Positions 25,095 to 32,755 of a DNA stretch of 45,571 nucleotides are shown piece by piece (within the stretch, counting starts at the first letter, position 1; each line of letters starts with the position of its first letter). Made by a program: the position numbers and the translations under genes. The notes beneath the pieces were generated by a model. That model had not been told where the DNA came from. It did no database searches and saw only the letters and a list, made by a program, of their open reading frames with translations. This DNA comes from Paracoccaceae bacterium (GTDB lineage: Bacteria > Pseudomonadota > Alphaproteobacteria > Rhodobacterales > Rhodobacteraceae): NCBI GenBank assembly GCA_947476475.1, contig CANJQT010000016.1:1-45571 (forward strand), written 5' to 3'.

Positions 25095-26074
25095 GAGACC
25101 CCGTCACCATCCTGACCGAAACCGACCTGCGCGCGCTGGTACCGCTTGACCTTGCCGTCGTGGACTGTGTCGAGGACGCATTCCGCGCACTGGCGACTAA
25201 GCCCGTGGCGATGCCACCGATCCTGCGGCTCGACATTCCCGAACACCGGGGCGAGGTGGACGTCAAGACGGCCTATGTGCCGGGCATCGATCACTTCGCC
25301 ATCAAGATCAGCCCCGGCTTCTTTGGCAACCCCGAGATCGGACTGCCTTCGACCAACGGGATGATGGTGGTGCTTTCGGCCAAGACCGGGCTGGTGCAGG
25401 CGCTGTTACTTGACAATGGTTATCTGACCGACGTGCGCACGGCCGCCGCAGGTGCCGTTGCCGCACGGCATCTGAGCCGCAAAGACGCCGCGACTGCCGC
25501 GATCCTCGGTGCGGGCATGCAGGCGGAAATGCAGGCCGTGGCGCTGTCGCTGGTGCGGTCCATCCGCCAGTTCCGGATCTGGGCAAGGGAACCGGAAAAG
25601 GCCGCGGCACTCTGTGACCGACTTCACAAGCGCGGCCTTGCAGCTGCACCCGCCATGACGGTCGATGAGGCGACGTCGGGTGCGGACGTGATCGTCACCA
25701 CGACGCCCGCAACCCGCCCGATCCTGCATGAAGCAGCCCCCGGCCAGCACGTCACCGCCATGGGGTCGGACGCCGAGCACAAGAACGAAGTAGCGTCTGG
25801 GCTGCTGGCGAAGGCCAGCTATTTTGCCGACCGCCTGTCGCAAACCCGCGTTCTGGGCGAATTGCATCATGCCATCGCCGCCGGTGCGGTTCCCGCCGAC
25901 CGGACCTTCCCCGAGCTTGGCCAGGTGGTCGCGGGCCTTCAACCCGGACGCAGCGACCCGGCCCAGATCACGCTGGCCGATCTGACCGGCACGGGCATCC
26001 AGGATACCGCCATCGCGGCCCTCGCCGTTGTCCGCGCCCGTGCCGCAGGCGCCGGCAAGACCTTTGCCGTTTGA
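25091..26074 (+). CDS. eutC: EutC, ornithine cyclodeaminase-like protein
   Basis: A 327-residue member of the ornithine cyclodeaminase/mu-crystallin family. The NAD-binding region AAILGAGMQAEMQAVAL lies near 137-153. The substrate region includes VDVKTAYVPGIDHFAIKISPGFFGNP (56-81), and TAMGSDAEHKNEV near 224 is typical. It works with EutA and EutB in the proposed hydroxyectoine branch. The stop is followed by a 43-base gap with a strong ribosome site for eutD. Confidence 0.85.
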   Translation: MRDPVTILTETDLRALVPLDLAVVDCVEDAFRALATKPVAMPPILRLDIPEHRGEVDVKTAYVPGIDHFAIKISPGFFGNPEIGLPSTNGMMVVLSAKTGLVQALLLDNGYLTDVRTAAAGAVAARHLSRKDAATAAILGAGMQAEMQAVALSLVRSIRQFRIWAREPEKAAALCDRLHKRGLAAAPAMTVDEATSGADVIVTTTPATRPILHEAAPGQHVTAMGSDAEHKNEVASGLLAKASYFADRLSQTRVLGELHHAIAAGAVPADRTFPELGQVVAGLQPGRSDPAQITLADLTGTGIQDTAIAALAVVRARAAGAGKTFAV

Positions 26075-26117
26075 GATCAACCATTCCAACCAAGTTCGCC
26101 TGAAGGAGAACCCGCCC

Positions 26118-27299
26118 ATGCCAGATGTGGACCTACGCTTCACCCGCGCCGAATTCGCCGCCCGCCTGGACAAAACGCGCAAGGCGATGTCGGCAAAGGG
26201 AGTTGACCTGCTGATCGTCAACGACCCATCCAACATGAACTGGCTGACGGGTTACGATGGCTGGTCGTTCTATGTGCATCAATGCGTGATCGTGCCCCCT
26301 GATGGCGAGCCGATCTGGTATGGTCGCGGCCAGGACGCGAATGGTGCGAAGCTGACCGCCTATCTGCGGGACGAGAACATCATCGGCTATCCCGACCATT
26401 ATGTGCAATCGACCGAACGTCACCCGATGGATTACCTGTCGGGGATTCTGACCGACCGGGGCTGGGGCAGCCTGAAGGTCGGGGTCGAGATGGACAATTA
26501 CTATTTCTCCGCCGCCGCCTATGGCGCGCTGGTGAAGAACCTTCCCAATGTCCGTTTCTCTGATTGCACGGCGCTGGTGAACTGGCAACGTGCGGTGAAA
26601 TCGCCGCAGGAAATCGACTACATGCGCAAGGCGGGCCGGATCGTCGAGAAGATGCATCAGCGCATCTTCGACAAGATCGAGGTCGGCATGCGCAAGTGCG
26701 ATCTGGTGGCCGAGATCTTTGACGCGGGCATCCGGGGCGAGGCGGATTTCGGCGGAGACTACCCGGCGATCGTGCCGCTTCTGCCCTCGGGCCGCGATGC
26801 CTCGGCCCCACATCTGACCTGGGACGACAAGCCGATGCAGGCCGGCATGGGCACCTTCTTCGAAATCGCCGGGTGCTATCACCGTTACCACCTGCCGCTT
26901 TCGCGCACCGTGTTCCTGGGCAAGCCGACGCAGGCCTTCCTTGATGCCGAAAAGGCAACGCTCGAAGGGATGGAGGCAGGCCTTGCCGCTGCCCGGCCCG
27001 GCAATACCTGCGAGGACATCGCGCGGGGGTTCTTCGACGTGTTGAAGAAATACGGGATCCTCAAGGATAACCGCACCGGCTATCCGATCGGCGTCAGCTA
27101 CCCGCCCGACTGGGGCGAACGCACCATGTCCCTGCGCCCTGGCGACCGGACGGTGCTGGAACCCGGCATGACCTTCCATTTCATGACAGGGCTTTGGCTG
27201 GAGGACATGGGCTTCGAACTGACGGAATCCATCCTGATCACCGAAACCGGGGTCGAATGCCTGTCGAGCGTGCCGCGCAAGCTCTTCGTGAAGGACTAA
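26118..27299 (+). CDS. doeA: ectoine hydrolase
   Basis: A 393-residue cytosolic enzyme (also called EutD). Start ATG 26118 follows GAAGGAGAA. The fold is that of M24 creatinase/aminopeptidase P: an N-terminal creatinase domain (SNMNWLTGYDGWSFYVHQ, residues 36-53) and a C-terminal pita-bread domain (EIAGCYHRYHLPLSRTVFLG, LEPGMTFHFMTGLWLEDMGFELTESILIT). It opens the ectoine ring to N-acetyl-2,4-diaminobutyrate. It is directly followed by doeB, the next enzyme of the path. Confidence 0.92.
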   Translation: MPDVDLRFTRAEFAARLDKTRKAMSAKGVDLLIVNDPSNMNWLTGYDGWSFYVHQCVIVPPDGEPIWYGRGQDANGAKLTAYLRDENIIGYPDHYVQSTERHPMDYLSGILTDRGWGSLKVGVEMDNYYFSAAAYGALVKNLPNVRFSDCTALVNWQRAVKSPQEIDYMRKAGRIVEKMHQRIFDKIEVGMRKCDLVAEIFDAGIRGEADFGGDYPAIVPLLPSGRDASAPHLTWDDKPMQAGMGTFFEIAGCYHRYHLPLSRTVFLGKPTQAFLDAEKATLEGMEAGLAAARPGNTCEDIARGFFDVLKKYGILKDNRTGYPIGVSYPPDWGERTMSLRPGDRTVLEPGMTFHFMTGLWLEDMGFELTESILITETGVECLSSVPRKLFVKD

Positions 27300-27303
27300 T
27301 ACC

Positions 27304-28311
27304 ATGACACAGCCCATGAAACCGTCGCCAATCTCGGCGACGGTGGATTTCGATGCCGATGGCGTGCAACACGGATTTCTCCGGCTGCCCTATTCGCGTG
27401 ATGATGCAGCCTGGGGTTCGGTGATGATCCCGGTCGCGGTGGTGAAGAACGGCAAGGGGCCGACCGCGCTCCTGACCGGGGCGAACCACGGCGACGAGTA
27501 TGAAGGGCCGATCGCGCTGTTCGATCTGGCGCGCACACTGCGGCCCGAGGATGTGACAGGCCGGGTGATCATCGTCCCGGCGATGAACCAGCCCGCCTTC
27601 GCCGCCGGCACCCGCACCTCGCCTATCGACCGCGGCAACATGAACCGCAGCTTTCCGGGGCGGCCGGATGGCACGGTGACGGAAAAGATCGCCGACTACT
27701 TCCAGCGGGTGCTCTTGCCCATGGCGGACGTGGTGCTCGACTTCCATTCGGGTGGCAAGACGCTGGATTTCCTGCCGTTCTGCGCCGCGCATATTCTGCC
27801 CGACAAGGCACAAGAGGCGCGCGCCTTCGATCTGGTCCGCGCTTTCGGCGCCCCCTACAGTGTGAAGATGCTCGAGATTGATGCGGTCGGCATGTATGAC
27901 ACCGCCGCAGAAGAAATGGGCAAGATCTTCGTCACCACCGAACTTGGCGGTGGCGGCACCGCAAGCGCCCACACCGCCCGCATCGCCGTGCAGGGCTGCC
28001 GCAACCTTCTGATCGCGGCGGGCATCGTGAAGGGCAAGGTCGAGATGCAGGCGACCCAATGGCTCGACATGCCCGATGGCGACTGCTTCACCTTCTCGGA
28101 AGATGGCGGGATGATCCGGTTTCTCGCCGATCTTGGCGAAAGGGTGGAAAAGGGGCAGATCGTGGCCACGATCACGCCGACCGGGCGGACCGGCCTTGAT
28201 CCGGTGGAGTTGAAGGCCCGTCGCGCGGGGCTGTTCACGGCGCGGCATTTCCCCGGACTGGTCAAGCCAGGGGATTGCGTCGCGGTGATCGCCGACGAGA
28301 CCGCGGGCTGA
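27304..28311 (+). CDS. doeB: N-alpha-acetyl-L-2,4-diaminobutyrate deacetylase
   Basis: A 335-residue zinc enzyme (also EutE) of the succinylglutamate desuccinylase/aspartoacylase branch of the M14 fold. Zinc ligands are visible as His62 and Glu65 (TGANHGDEYEG) and His148 (LDFHSGGK); RGNMNRSFPG near 110-119 binds substrate. It removes acetate from N-acetyl-diaminobutyrate to give diaminobutyrate, the substrate of the aminotransferase at 15316-16689. It starts five bases after doeA. Confidence 0.92.
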   Translation: MTQPMKPSPISATVDFDADGVQHGFLRLPYSRDDAAWGSVMIPVAVVKNGKGPTALLTGANHGDEYEGPIALFDLARTLRPEDVTGRVIIVPAMNQPAFAAGTRTSPIDRGNMNRSFPGRPDGTVTEKIADYFQRVLLPMADVVLDFHSGGKTLDFLPFCAAHILPDKAQEARAFDLVRAFGAPYSVKMLEIDAVGMYDTAAEEMGKIFVTTELGGGGTASAHTARIAVQGCRNLLIAAGIVKGKVEMQATQWLDMPDGDCFTFSEDGGMIRFLADLGERVEKGQIVATITPTGRTGLDPVELKARRAGLFTARHFPGLVKPGDCVAVIADETAG

Positions 28312-28330
28312 GCGCGGCAAGGACGGGAAC

Positions 28331-29263
28331 ATGGCAGGGCTTTCGACCAAAGACATCGGGCTTTCGGTGCTGGTGGCCCTGATCTGGGGCATGGGCTTTG
28401 TGGTGGCCAAGGGCGGGATGGCGCATTTCCCGCCCATCCTGCTGATGGCGCTGCGGTTTTCCATCACGGCGCTGGCGTTGATCTGGTTCCTCGGGCCGGT
28501 CGGTCGTAATCTGGGAAGACTGGTGCAGATCTCGGTCATCGGCGCCTCGGTGCAGTATGCCCTGACCTTCACCGGCGTGAAAGGCCTTGGGGCGGGCCTC
28601 TCGGCTCTGGTCGTCCAGCTTGAAGTGCCGTTCCTCGTCCTCCTTGGCGCGCTGCTGCTGCGCGAACGCCCCACGGTCTACAAATGGCTGGGCATCGCGA
28701 TCGCTTTCGCGGGCGTCGGGCTGATTGCCGCCCACGAGCGTTTCACAGGATCGCTCGGGCCTGTCGTTCTCGTCGTGGGCGGTGCTTTCTTCTGGGCCTT
28801 CGGTCAGGTTCTGGTCCGGGGGTTGAAGGGCATGACCGGCCTGTCAGTCACCGCATGGACCGCCGTTCTGGCCACGCCACAACTGTTCCTGCTGTCAGCT
28901 CTGTTCGAAACCGGGCAAGTCGAGGCGATCCGCACCGCAGGCACGGCCGCCTGGGGCGCGGCACTGTATCTTGGCCTCATCATGACGACACTTGGCTATT
29001 TCCTCTGGAACAGCCTCATCCTGCGCAACGAGGTTGGGCAGGTGGCGCCCTTCCTGCTGCTGCTGCCGGTGTTTTCCGTGATCGGCGGCGTCCTGTTTCT
29101 GGGCGAGACGCTGACGCTTTCGCGCCTGGCCGGGGGTGCAGTCGTGCTATCGGGAGTGGCGCTGATCTCCCTGTCTCGACCGCAGCCCGTCCGTTTGCGA
29201 GCTGGCGGAACCCTGCGACCTGGCGGAACGATGAACAGAAACCCTGACGACACCAACCGGTAA
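28331..29263 (+). CDS. EamA/DMT-family transporter
   Basis: A 310-residue inner-membrane protein with two EamA repeats and about ten spans (first at ALIWGMGFVVAKGG, second at LVVGGAFFWAFGQVLV). Start ATG 28331 with AAGGACGGG upstream, 20 bases after doeB, so probably the last gene of the ectoine operon. EamA proteins usually export amino acids or metabolites. Here it could vent diaminobutyrate, acetyl-diaminobutyrate or aspartate, or be a second importer; the substrate is unknown. The C-terminal tail has the DNA repeat CTGGCGGAAC twice, 18 bases apart. Confidence 0.75.
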   Translation: MAGLSTKDIGLSVLVALIWGMGFVVAKGGMAHFPPILLMALRFSITALALIWFLGPVGRNLGRLVQISVIGASVQYALTFTGVKGLGAGLSALVVQLEVPFLVLLGALLLRERPTVYKWLGIAIAFAGVGLIAAHERFTGSLGPVVLVVGGAFFWAFGQVLVRGLKGMTGLSVTAWTAVLATPQLFLLSALFETGQVEAIRTAGTAAWGAALYLGLIMTTLGYFLWNSLILRNEVGQVAPFLLLLPVFSVIGGVLFLGETLTLSRLAGGAVVLSGVALISLSRPQPVRLRAGGTLRPGGTMNRNPDDTNR

Positions 29264-29302
29264 GGATCGCGCCAAACGCCCGGTGGCCTGCCCAGCTTCG
29301 AA

Positions 29303-29477
29303 GCGCATGCATGGCCGGACCGGCTGGCAGCGCGCCAGCGGGAGTGCAGGGAATGCATGCGCAGATGGACGCTGGATGTTGTCCCAGAGATGGGGTGGAT
29401 GCCGCTCTCTCCCAAACGGCGTCGCAATGCGCCAAGCTTGTGATGCTGAAGTCACAAGAGAAACGAGAGGGCATCCA
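29303..29477 (+). ncRNA. candidate bridge RNA in the IS110 leader
   Basis: The leader can fold strongly. GCGCATGCAT (29303-29312) pairs perfectly with ATGCATGCGC (29353-29362) and encloses the hairpin GCTGGC/GCCAGC (29323-29328 and 29334-29339). A second unit pairs TGGATGCC plus CTCTC (29396-29409) with GAGAG plus GGCATCCA (29465-29477) and encloses CTTGTGA/TCACAAG (29437-29443 and 29452-29458). IS110-family recombinases are guided by a bridge RNA made from the noncoding end of the element, so this structured leader is a good candidate. Extent and loops are inferred by eye. Confidence 0.5.
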
Positions 29478-30508
29478 TGAAGGAAGTTAGCATCATCGGG
29501 GTCGATCTGGCAAAGAACGTGTTCCAGCTGCATGGCGCGGCCGCGGACGGGACGGTCCTTTTCCGCAAGAAGCTGTCGCGACCGCAGTTTCAGCGATTCA
29601 TGGCGGAACATCCGAAGTGCCTCGTCGTGATGGAGGCCTGCGGCGGCGCGCATCACTGGGCCCGTGAGCTGGAGGGGGTCGGCCACGCGGTGAAGCTGAT
29701 CGCGCCGCGCTACGTCAAGCCGTTCATCAAGCGGCAGAAAAACGACGCGGCGGACGCGGAGGCGATCGTCGAAGCGGCGCTGCGCCCGACCATGCGTTAT
29801 GTCGAGCCGAAGACCGGGGACCAGCAGGCGCGCTCCATCCTGTTCCGCACCCGCGAGCAGTTCGTGAAACAGCGCACCGAAGCGGTCAATGCACTGCGGT
29901 CGCACCTCTACGAGTTCGGCTTCACCGCGCCCGAGGGGATCGGCTATCTCCCGCGCCTCGGTGCCGTCCTTGAAGATCCGAACTCGGATTTGCCACCGCT
30001 CGCCCGGGAAATCTGCCGCGAGCTGCTCGATCAGGTCGTACATCTGACCGGCCGGATCACTGCCATGAAAAAGAGGATCGACGCCATTGCCAAGGAGGGC
30101 GAGACCTCCCGCCGCCTTCAAACCATGCCGGGTGTGGGTCCGATCAGCGCCTTGGCCGTCGAGACCTTTGCGCCACCGATGGGACAGTTCAAACGCGGCC
30201 GCGACTTTGCGGCCTGGCTTGGGCTGGTCCCTCGGCAAGCCTCGACTGGCGGCAAGCAGAAGCTCGGGAAAACCTCGAAAATGGGCCAGCGCGACATTCG
30301 CCGTCTGCTGATCACCGGCGCGATGGCCGTGATCCGATGGGCGCTGCGTCATGGCGCGCCGCAGAACCCTTGGCTGGCGCGCATGCTGCAACGCAAGCCC
30401 CCGATGTTGGCCGCCTCGGCGCTGGCCAACAAGATGGCGCGTGGCATCTGGGCGATGCTGACGCGCGGAGAAGACTATCGCGGTCCGGAGATCGAAAGCG
30501 CCGCCTGA
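29477..30508 (+). CDS. IS110-family transposase (DEDD recombinase)
   Basis: A 343-residue recombinase that appears intact. The RuvC-like DEDD residues are Asp10 (IGVDLAKN), Glu53 (VVMEACGGAHH), Asp90 and Asp93 (KNDAADAEAI). The C-terminal transposase_20 domain carries TMPGVGPISALAVE (near 214) and the serine-bearing LVPRQASTGGKQKLGKTSKMGQRDIRRLL (near 252-280). The start codon ATG 29477 sits at the edge of a long inverted repeat in the leader, so folding of the leader could affect translation. It probably arrived after the ectoine operon was formed. Confidence 0.93.
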   Translation: MKEVSIIGVDLAKNVFQLHGAAADGTVLFRKKLSRPQFQRFMAEHPKCLVVMEACGGAHHWARELEGVGHAVKLIAPRYVKPFIKRQKNDAADAEAIVEAALRPTMRYVEPKTGDQQARSILFRTREQFVKQRTEAVNALRSHLYEFGFTAPEGIGYLPRLGAVLEDPNSDLPPLAREICRELLDQVVHLTGRITAMKKRIDAIAKEGETSRRLQTMPGVGPISALAVETFAPPMGQFKRGRDFAAWLGLVPRQASTGGKQKLGKTSKMGQRDIRRLLITGAMAVIRWALRHGAPQNPWLARMLQRKPPMLAASALANKMARGIWAMLTRGEDYRGPEIESAA

Positions 30509-30530
30509 TCGGGCAGCGCGGTTCGAACCG

Positions 30531-31165
30531 GACCGCAGAGTTGTGAGGAAGACATGAACTGCATGGGCAAATGATCGACATGATCCGGGTTGGGCGAACC
30601 AGAAACCTTCTCCGAGCCTCGAGCTCGCTCTCAGAGATCTGGCCCCGGTCCGCGCATCACCATCTCGGCCAGCGGCATCTATCGGGCCGCACGAACAGGC
30701 CTGACAAGAGTCCGCACTCGATCACATGTCTAAGGTTCAGAAATTCCTTGCAAATGAGAGCGGCATCCACAAGAGAAGGTTCGACCGGAGTCCCGCTCCC
30801 TCCGCCACTTGCCCTCGCGAAAGCATTCTCTCCATCAGGCTGCCGCCGGATTTTTCCGTTGTTTTCGAGGGTTATGTGGGATGGGCTGAGCACCTGCATG
30901 TGCATCACACGGTCCGGAAGTCGTCTCTCGGGGCCGATATTCTCCGGACCTGATGACTGCGCCAATTTGGTGCTCGGCTTGCAATAAATTGGAAAGACAA
31001 GCATTTCCGGTCTGGCCATCTGGGTTTCGATTTGGGTGGCCTTCGCCCACTGACGCGACTGCGGTCGAACAGTTAGGCAAGTGTCTTTGCGGTCGTAACG
31101 ACCTCCTGTCATGCGATAGCCAGCAGCCTGACCGTTGCTTTGGGCGAAAGGCGGTCGTTGGCTGA
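30531..31165. other. unassigned stretch between IS110 and the resolvase remnant
   Basis: About 630 bases without a convincing gene. A minus-strand open frame at 30657-31112 (151 codons) gives a protein with no recognisable motif and uneven composition (e.g. NAFARASGGGSGTPVEPSLVDAALICKEFLNLRHVIE). Codon use does not resemble neighbouring genes. It is probably decayed mobile or flanking DNA. Confidence 0.4.
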
Positions 31166-31500
31166 GGTCAGCTGACCGTGGGGATCATGGCACTTGTCGC
31201 CCAGGCCGAGCGCGAGGCGATCTCGCGGCGGACCAAGTAGGCCCTCACCATCGCCAAGGCACGTGGGGTGAAGCTGGGCAATCCGAATGGGGCGGCGAGC
31301 CTGAGGCGTGCCGGCAAAGGCGGGGAAGCGCTGCGCTCAGCGGTGTCGGCCAATGCTGCGGCCTTTGCGGCGGACCTCGCACCGATACTCGCGGATATCC
31401 GGGCGGCTGGACATACGTCGCTGCGGGCGATCGCGGCGGAGCTCACAACACGCGGGATGAGGACACGGCGGGGCGGCACGTGGGGGGAACGTGAAGGGCG
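31166..31500 (+). pseudogene. serine recombinase (resolvase) remnant with internal stop
   Basis: From LTVGIMALVAQAEREAISRRTK the frame meets TAG at 31238-31240, then continues ALTIAKARGVKLGNPNGAAS and on to SLRAIAAELTTRGMRTRRGGTW. These are typical of the region after the catalytic domain in small serine recombinases of alphaproteobacteria, where the stop position normally codes Glu or similar. The N-terminal catalytic domain with the active Ser is missing. After about 31485 the frame loses the family and enters IS6-derived DNA. Confidence 0.75.
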
Positions 31501-31544
31501 TCCTGGGGAGAGTGAAGGATCGGTGAGCACTGCAAACGTGCGCA

Positions 31545-31660
31545 CGAAAGCGTGGACCCGCGCCGCCGCTCTCGCCGAAAGGTGCGGCATCTTTGCGGCC
31601 TGACGGCAGGGTTGGGTAGAGCAAACAGAGACTGGTTCGCATTCGTCTGACACCACCGCG
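31545..31660 (+). pseudogene. 3' end of an IS6-family transposase
   Basis: RAAALAERCGIFAA then a stop and QG aligns with RAAALAEWRGLLAAWRQG of the copy at the right edge of the window. The following noncoding bases (GCAAACAGAGACTGGTTCGC, then ATTCGTCTGACACCACC) match 45535-45571 with one base changed. It is a truncated right end of an IS6 element, joined on its left to the resolvase remnant and on its right to a MocR fragment. Confidence 0.7.
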
Positions 31661-31843
31661 GTGGATGTACGCATTTCCAAGGACGCACTTGCCATCGGGC
31701 TGGTCACGCGCGCGATTTCGCCCATGTATTCCGATGGTCGCGGACGACCAGGTCTTATGCTGGGGTTTGGCGGGTTTTCCACGCAACAGCTTCGCGCTGC
31801 AGCTGCGTCCTTGTCACAGTACCTCGGCAAAGCCCTTGCCTGA
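31655..31843 (+). pseudogene. C-terminal fragment of a MocR-type regulator
   Basis: The frame TAVDVRISKDALAIGLVTRA then ISPMYSDGRGRPGLMLGFGG and FSTQQLRAAAASLSQYL ends at TGA 31841-31843. The pattern (small-domain strands, GLMLGFGG, then a final helix) is the end of the aminotransferase-like domain of PdxR/MocR regulators. Everything upstream, including the HTH and the PLP lysine, is replaced by the IS6 end, so this looks like a gene cut by IS insertion and deletion. Confidence 0.6.
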
Positions 31844-31915
31844 GCAAGGAAGGGAGGCCTTGTTCCATCCTTAAATTTTGAAGGTCAGCGTTGGTCTTGA
31901 ATCGGGCGGTCGTAA

Positions 31916-31932
31916 TGTCGAATTTCGACATC
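31916..31932. repeat. inverted repeat before the betI-like gene end
   Basis: ATGTCGAA, one base, TTCGACAT form a perfect eight-base inverted repeat in the 143-base gap between the MocR fragment and the 3' end of the TetR gene. It may act as a small terminator or be a leftover operator. No T tract. Confidence 0.3.
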
Positions 31933-31986
31933 GACCAAGTCGCCGTAGTCGGGACCGTCTTTGACCGACGATGGTCATCTCCGCAC

Positions 31987-32643
31987 TCAGGCCGCTGTTG
32001 AACGGATCTCGTAGACGGACCGAATACGTTCCCTTGCTTGCGCCTTTTCGGCCTGTTGCGCTGCCGCAGACGGAACAAGCCGGTCAAACTGAAAATCCAT
32101 ATGCGCAAGGGCGGCCTCGCGGTCCAAGCCACCGGTTTGCAGACCTGCGGCCAGCCAGATTCCGTCGATCATGGAACGGATCGCGAAGGCGATCTTGTCC
32201 CGTTCCGCTGCCGGCGCCAGATCCCGGAGCGGCGGCAACAGATTGCTCAACATACGGCGATGGATCACCGTCTGTAGCCGCTGGTACCGCGGATTGTAGG
32301 GCACCTCGGCACAAAGGGCGAGCCAGGCGTGGCATAGGGACGGGCGGAAGACCTTGTCGGAGAAATTGCCCTCGACCACGGCATAAAGCCGCTCCCACGG
32401 AGTCCGGGCGTGCCGCAGCAGGCCGACGACCTCCAAACGGGTGAAGGTGTTCGACTGCCGGACCGCCGCCTCCATCAGGGCTTCCTTGGTCTTGAAGTAG
32501 TGAAGCACGACGCTTTTTGACAGGTCGGCCTTTTCCGCAACGCGCTGCAGCGACGTCCCCTTCAGGCCGTGCTCGGCCAAAGTCTCAAAAGCGGCGCGCG
32601 ACAGTTGTTCGCGGCGGATAAGCTCAAGCGAGCGACGCGGCAT
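31987..32643 (-). CDS. TetR-family repressor, BetI-like
   Basis: A 218-residue repressor. The N-terminal HTH is residues 8-55 (LIRREQLSRAAFETLAEHGLKGTSLQRVAEKADLSKSVVLHYFKTKEALMEAA). The C-terminal domain (VVEGNFSDKVFRPSLCHAWLALCAEVPYNPRYQRLQTVIHRRMLSNL) closely resembles BetI, the choline-sensing repressor of glycine betaine synthesis. It is divergent from a choline-type binding protein, with a good operator between, so it likely controls that gene in response to choline. No betA/betB genes are in the window. Confidence 0.82.
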   Translation of the reverse strand: MPRRSLELIRREQLSRAAFETLAEHGLKGTSLQRVAEKADLSKSVVLHYFKTKEALMEAAVRQSNTFTRLEVVGLLRHARTPWERLYAVVEGNFSDKVFRPSLCHAWLALCAEVPYNPRYQRLQTVIHRRMLSNLLPPLRDLAPAAERDKIAFAIRSMIDGIWLAAGLQTGGLDREAALAHMDFQFDRLVPSAAAQQAEKAQARERIRSVYEIRSTAA

Positions 32644-32716
32644 GCAGGAACTCCTCGATTGCGAAAAACACTTGCCACGCAGGGCGTGGTCTGTCTACTG
32701 TTCAATAAGTCTATTT

Positions 32717-32734
32717 ATAGACCGTTTGGTCTAT
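32717..32734. promoter_or_regulatory. BetI-type operator
   Basis: ATAGACC, GTTT, GGTCTAT form a perfect seven-base inverted repeat, ten bases before the AAGGAGG ribosome site of the choline-binding protein gene. A/T-rich half sites of this length fit TetR/BetI repressors. It lies 73 bases upstream of the betI-like start, so it could control both directions. Confidence 0.7.
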
Positions 32735-32755
32735 CTATCAACCAAGGAGGTTAGA

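Larger units (their letters stand above)
29300..30570 (+). mobile_element. IS110-family insertion sequence (ends approximate)
   Basis: One transposase gene (29477-30508) with noncoding flanks lies just after the ectoine operon. IS110-family elements usually lack terminal inverted repeats and target duplications, so the ends cannot be fixed here. The left end must lie after the EamA stop at 29263. TGCATGCGCAGATGG (29354-29368) and TGCATGGGCAAATGA (about 30560-30574) are similar and may mark related end or core sequences. A palindrome CGGTTCGAACCG follows the gene at 30519-30530. Confidence 0.6.

Noticed and set aside
24129-26074. Generic annotation of eutB as threonine dehydratase and eutC as ornithine cyclodeaminase
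   Set aside because: Four-base overlaps with eutA and position between ehuD and doeA fit the eutABC set of ectoine loci far better.
26133-28674. Minus-strand open frames of 394 and 478 codons opposite doeA, doeB and the EamA gene
   Set aside because: Antisense shadows; neighbours on the plus strand are unambiguous enzymes with overlapping operon structure.
30519-30530. Palindrome CGGTTCGAACCG looks like a tRNA T-arm and loop
   Set aside because: No acceptor, D or anticodon arms can be drawn around it; it is simply a palindrome after the transposase gene.
30657-31112. Minus-strand 151-codon open frame as a real gene
   Set aside because: No recognisable motif, no good ribosome site seen and it lies among decayed elements; kept only as part of an unassigned stretch.
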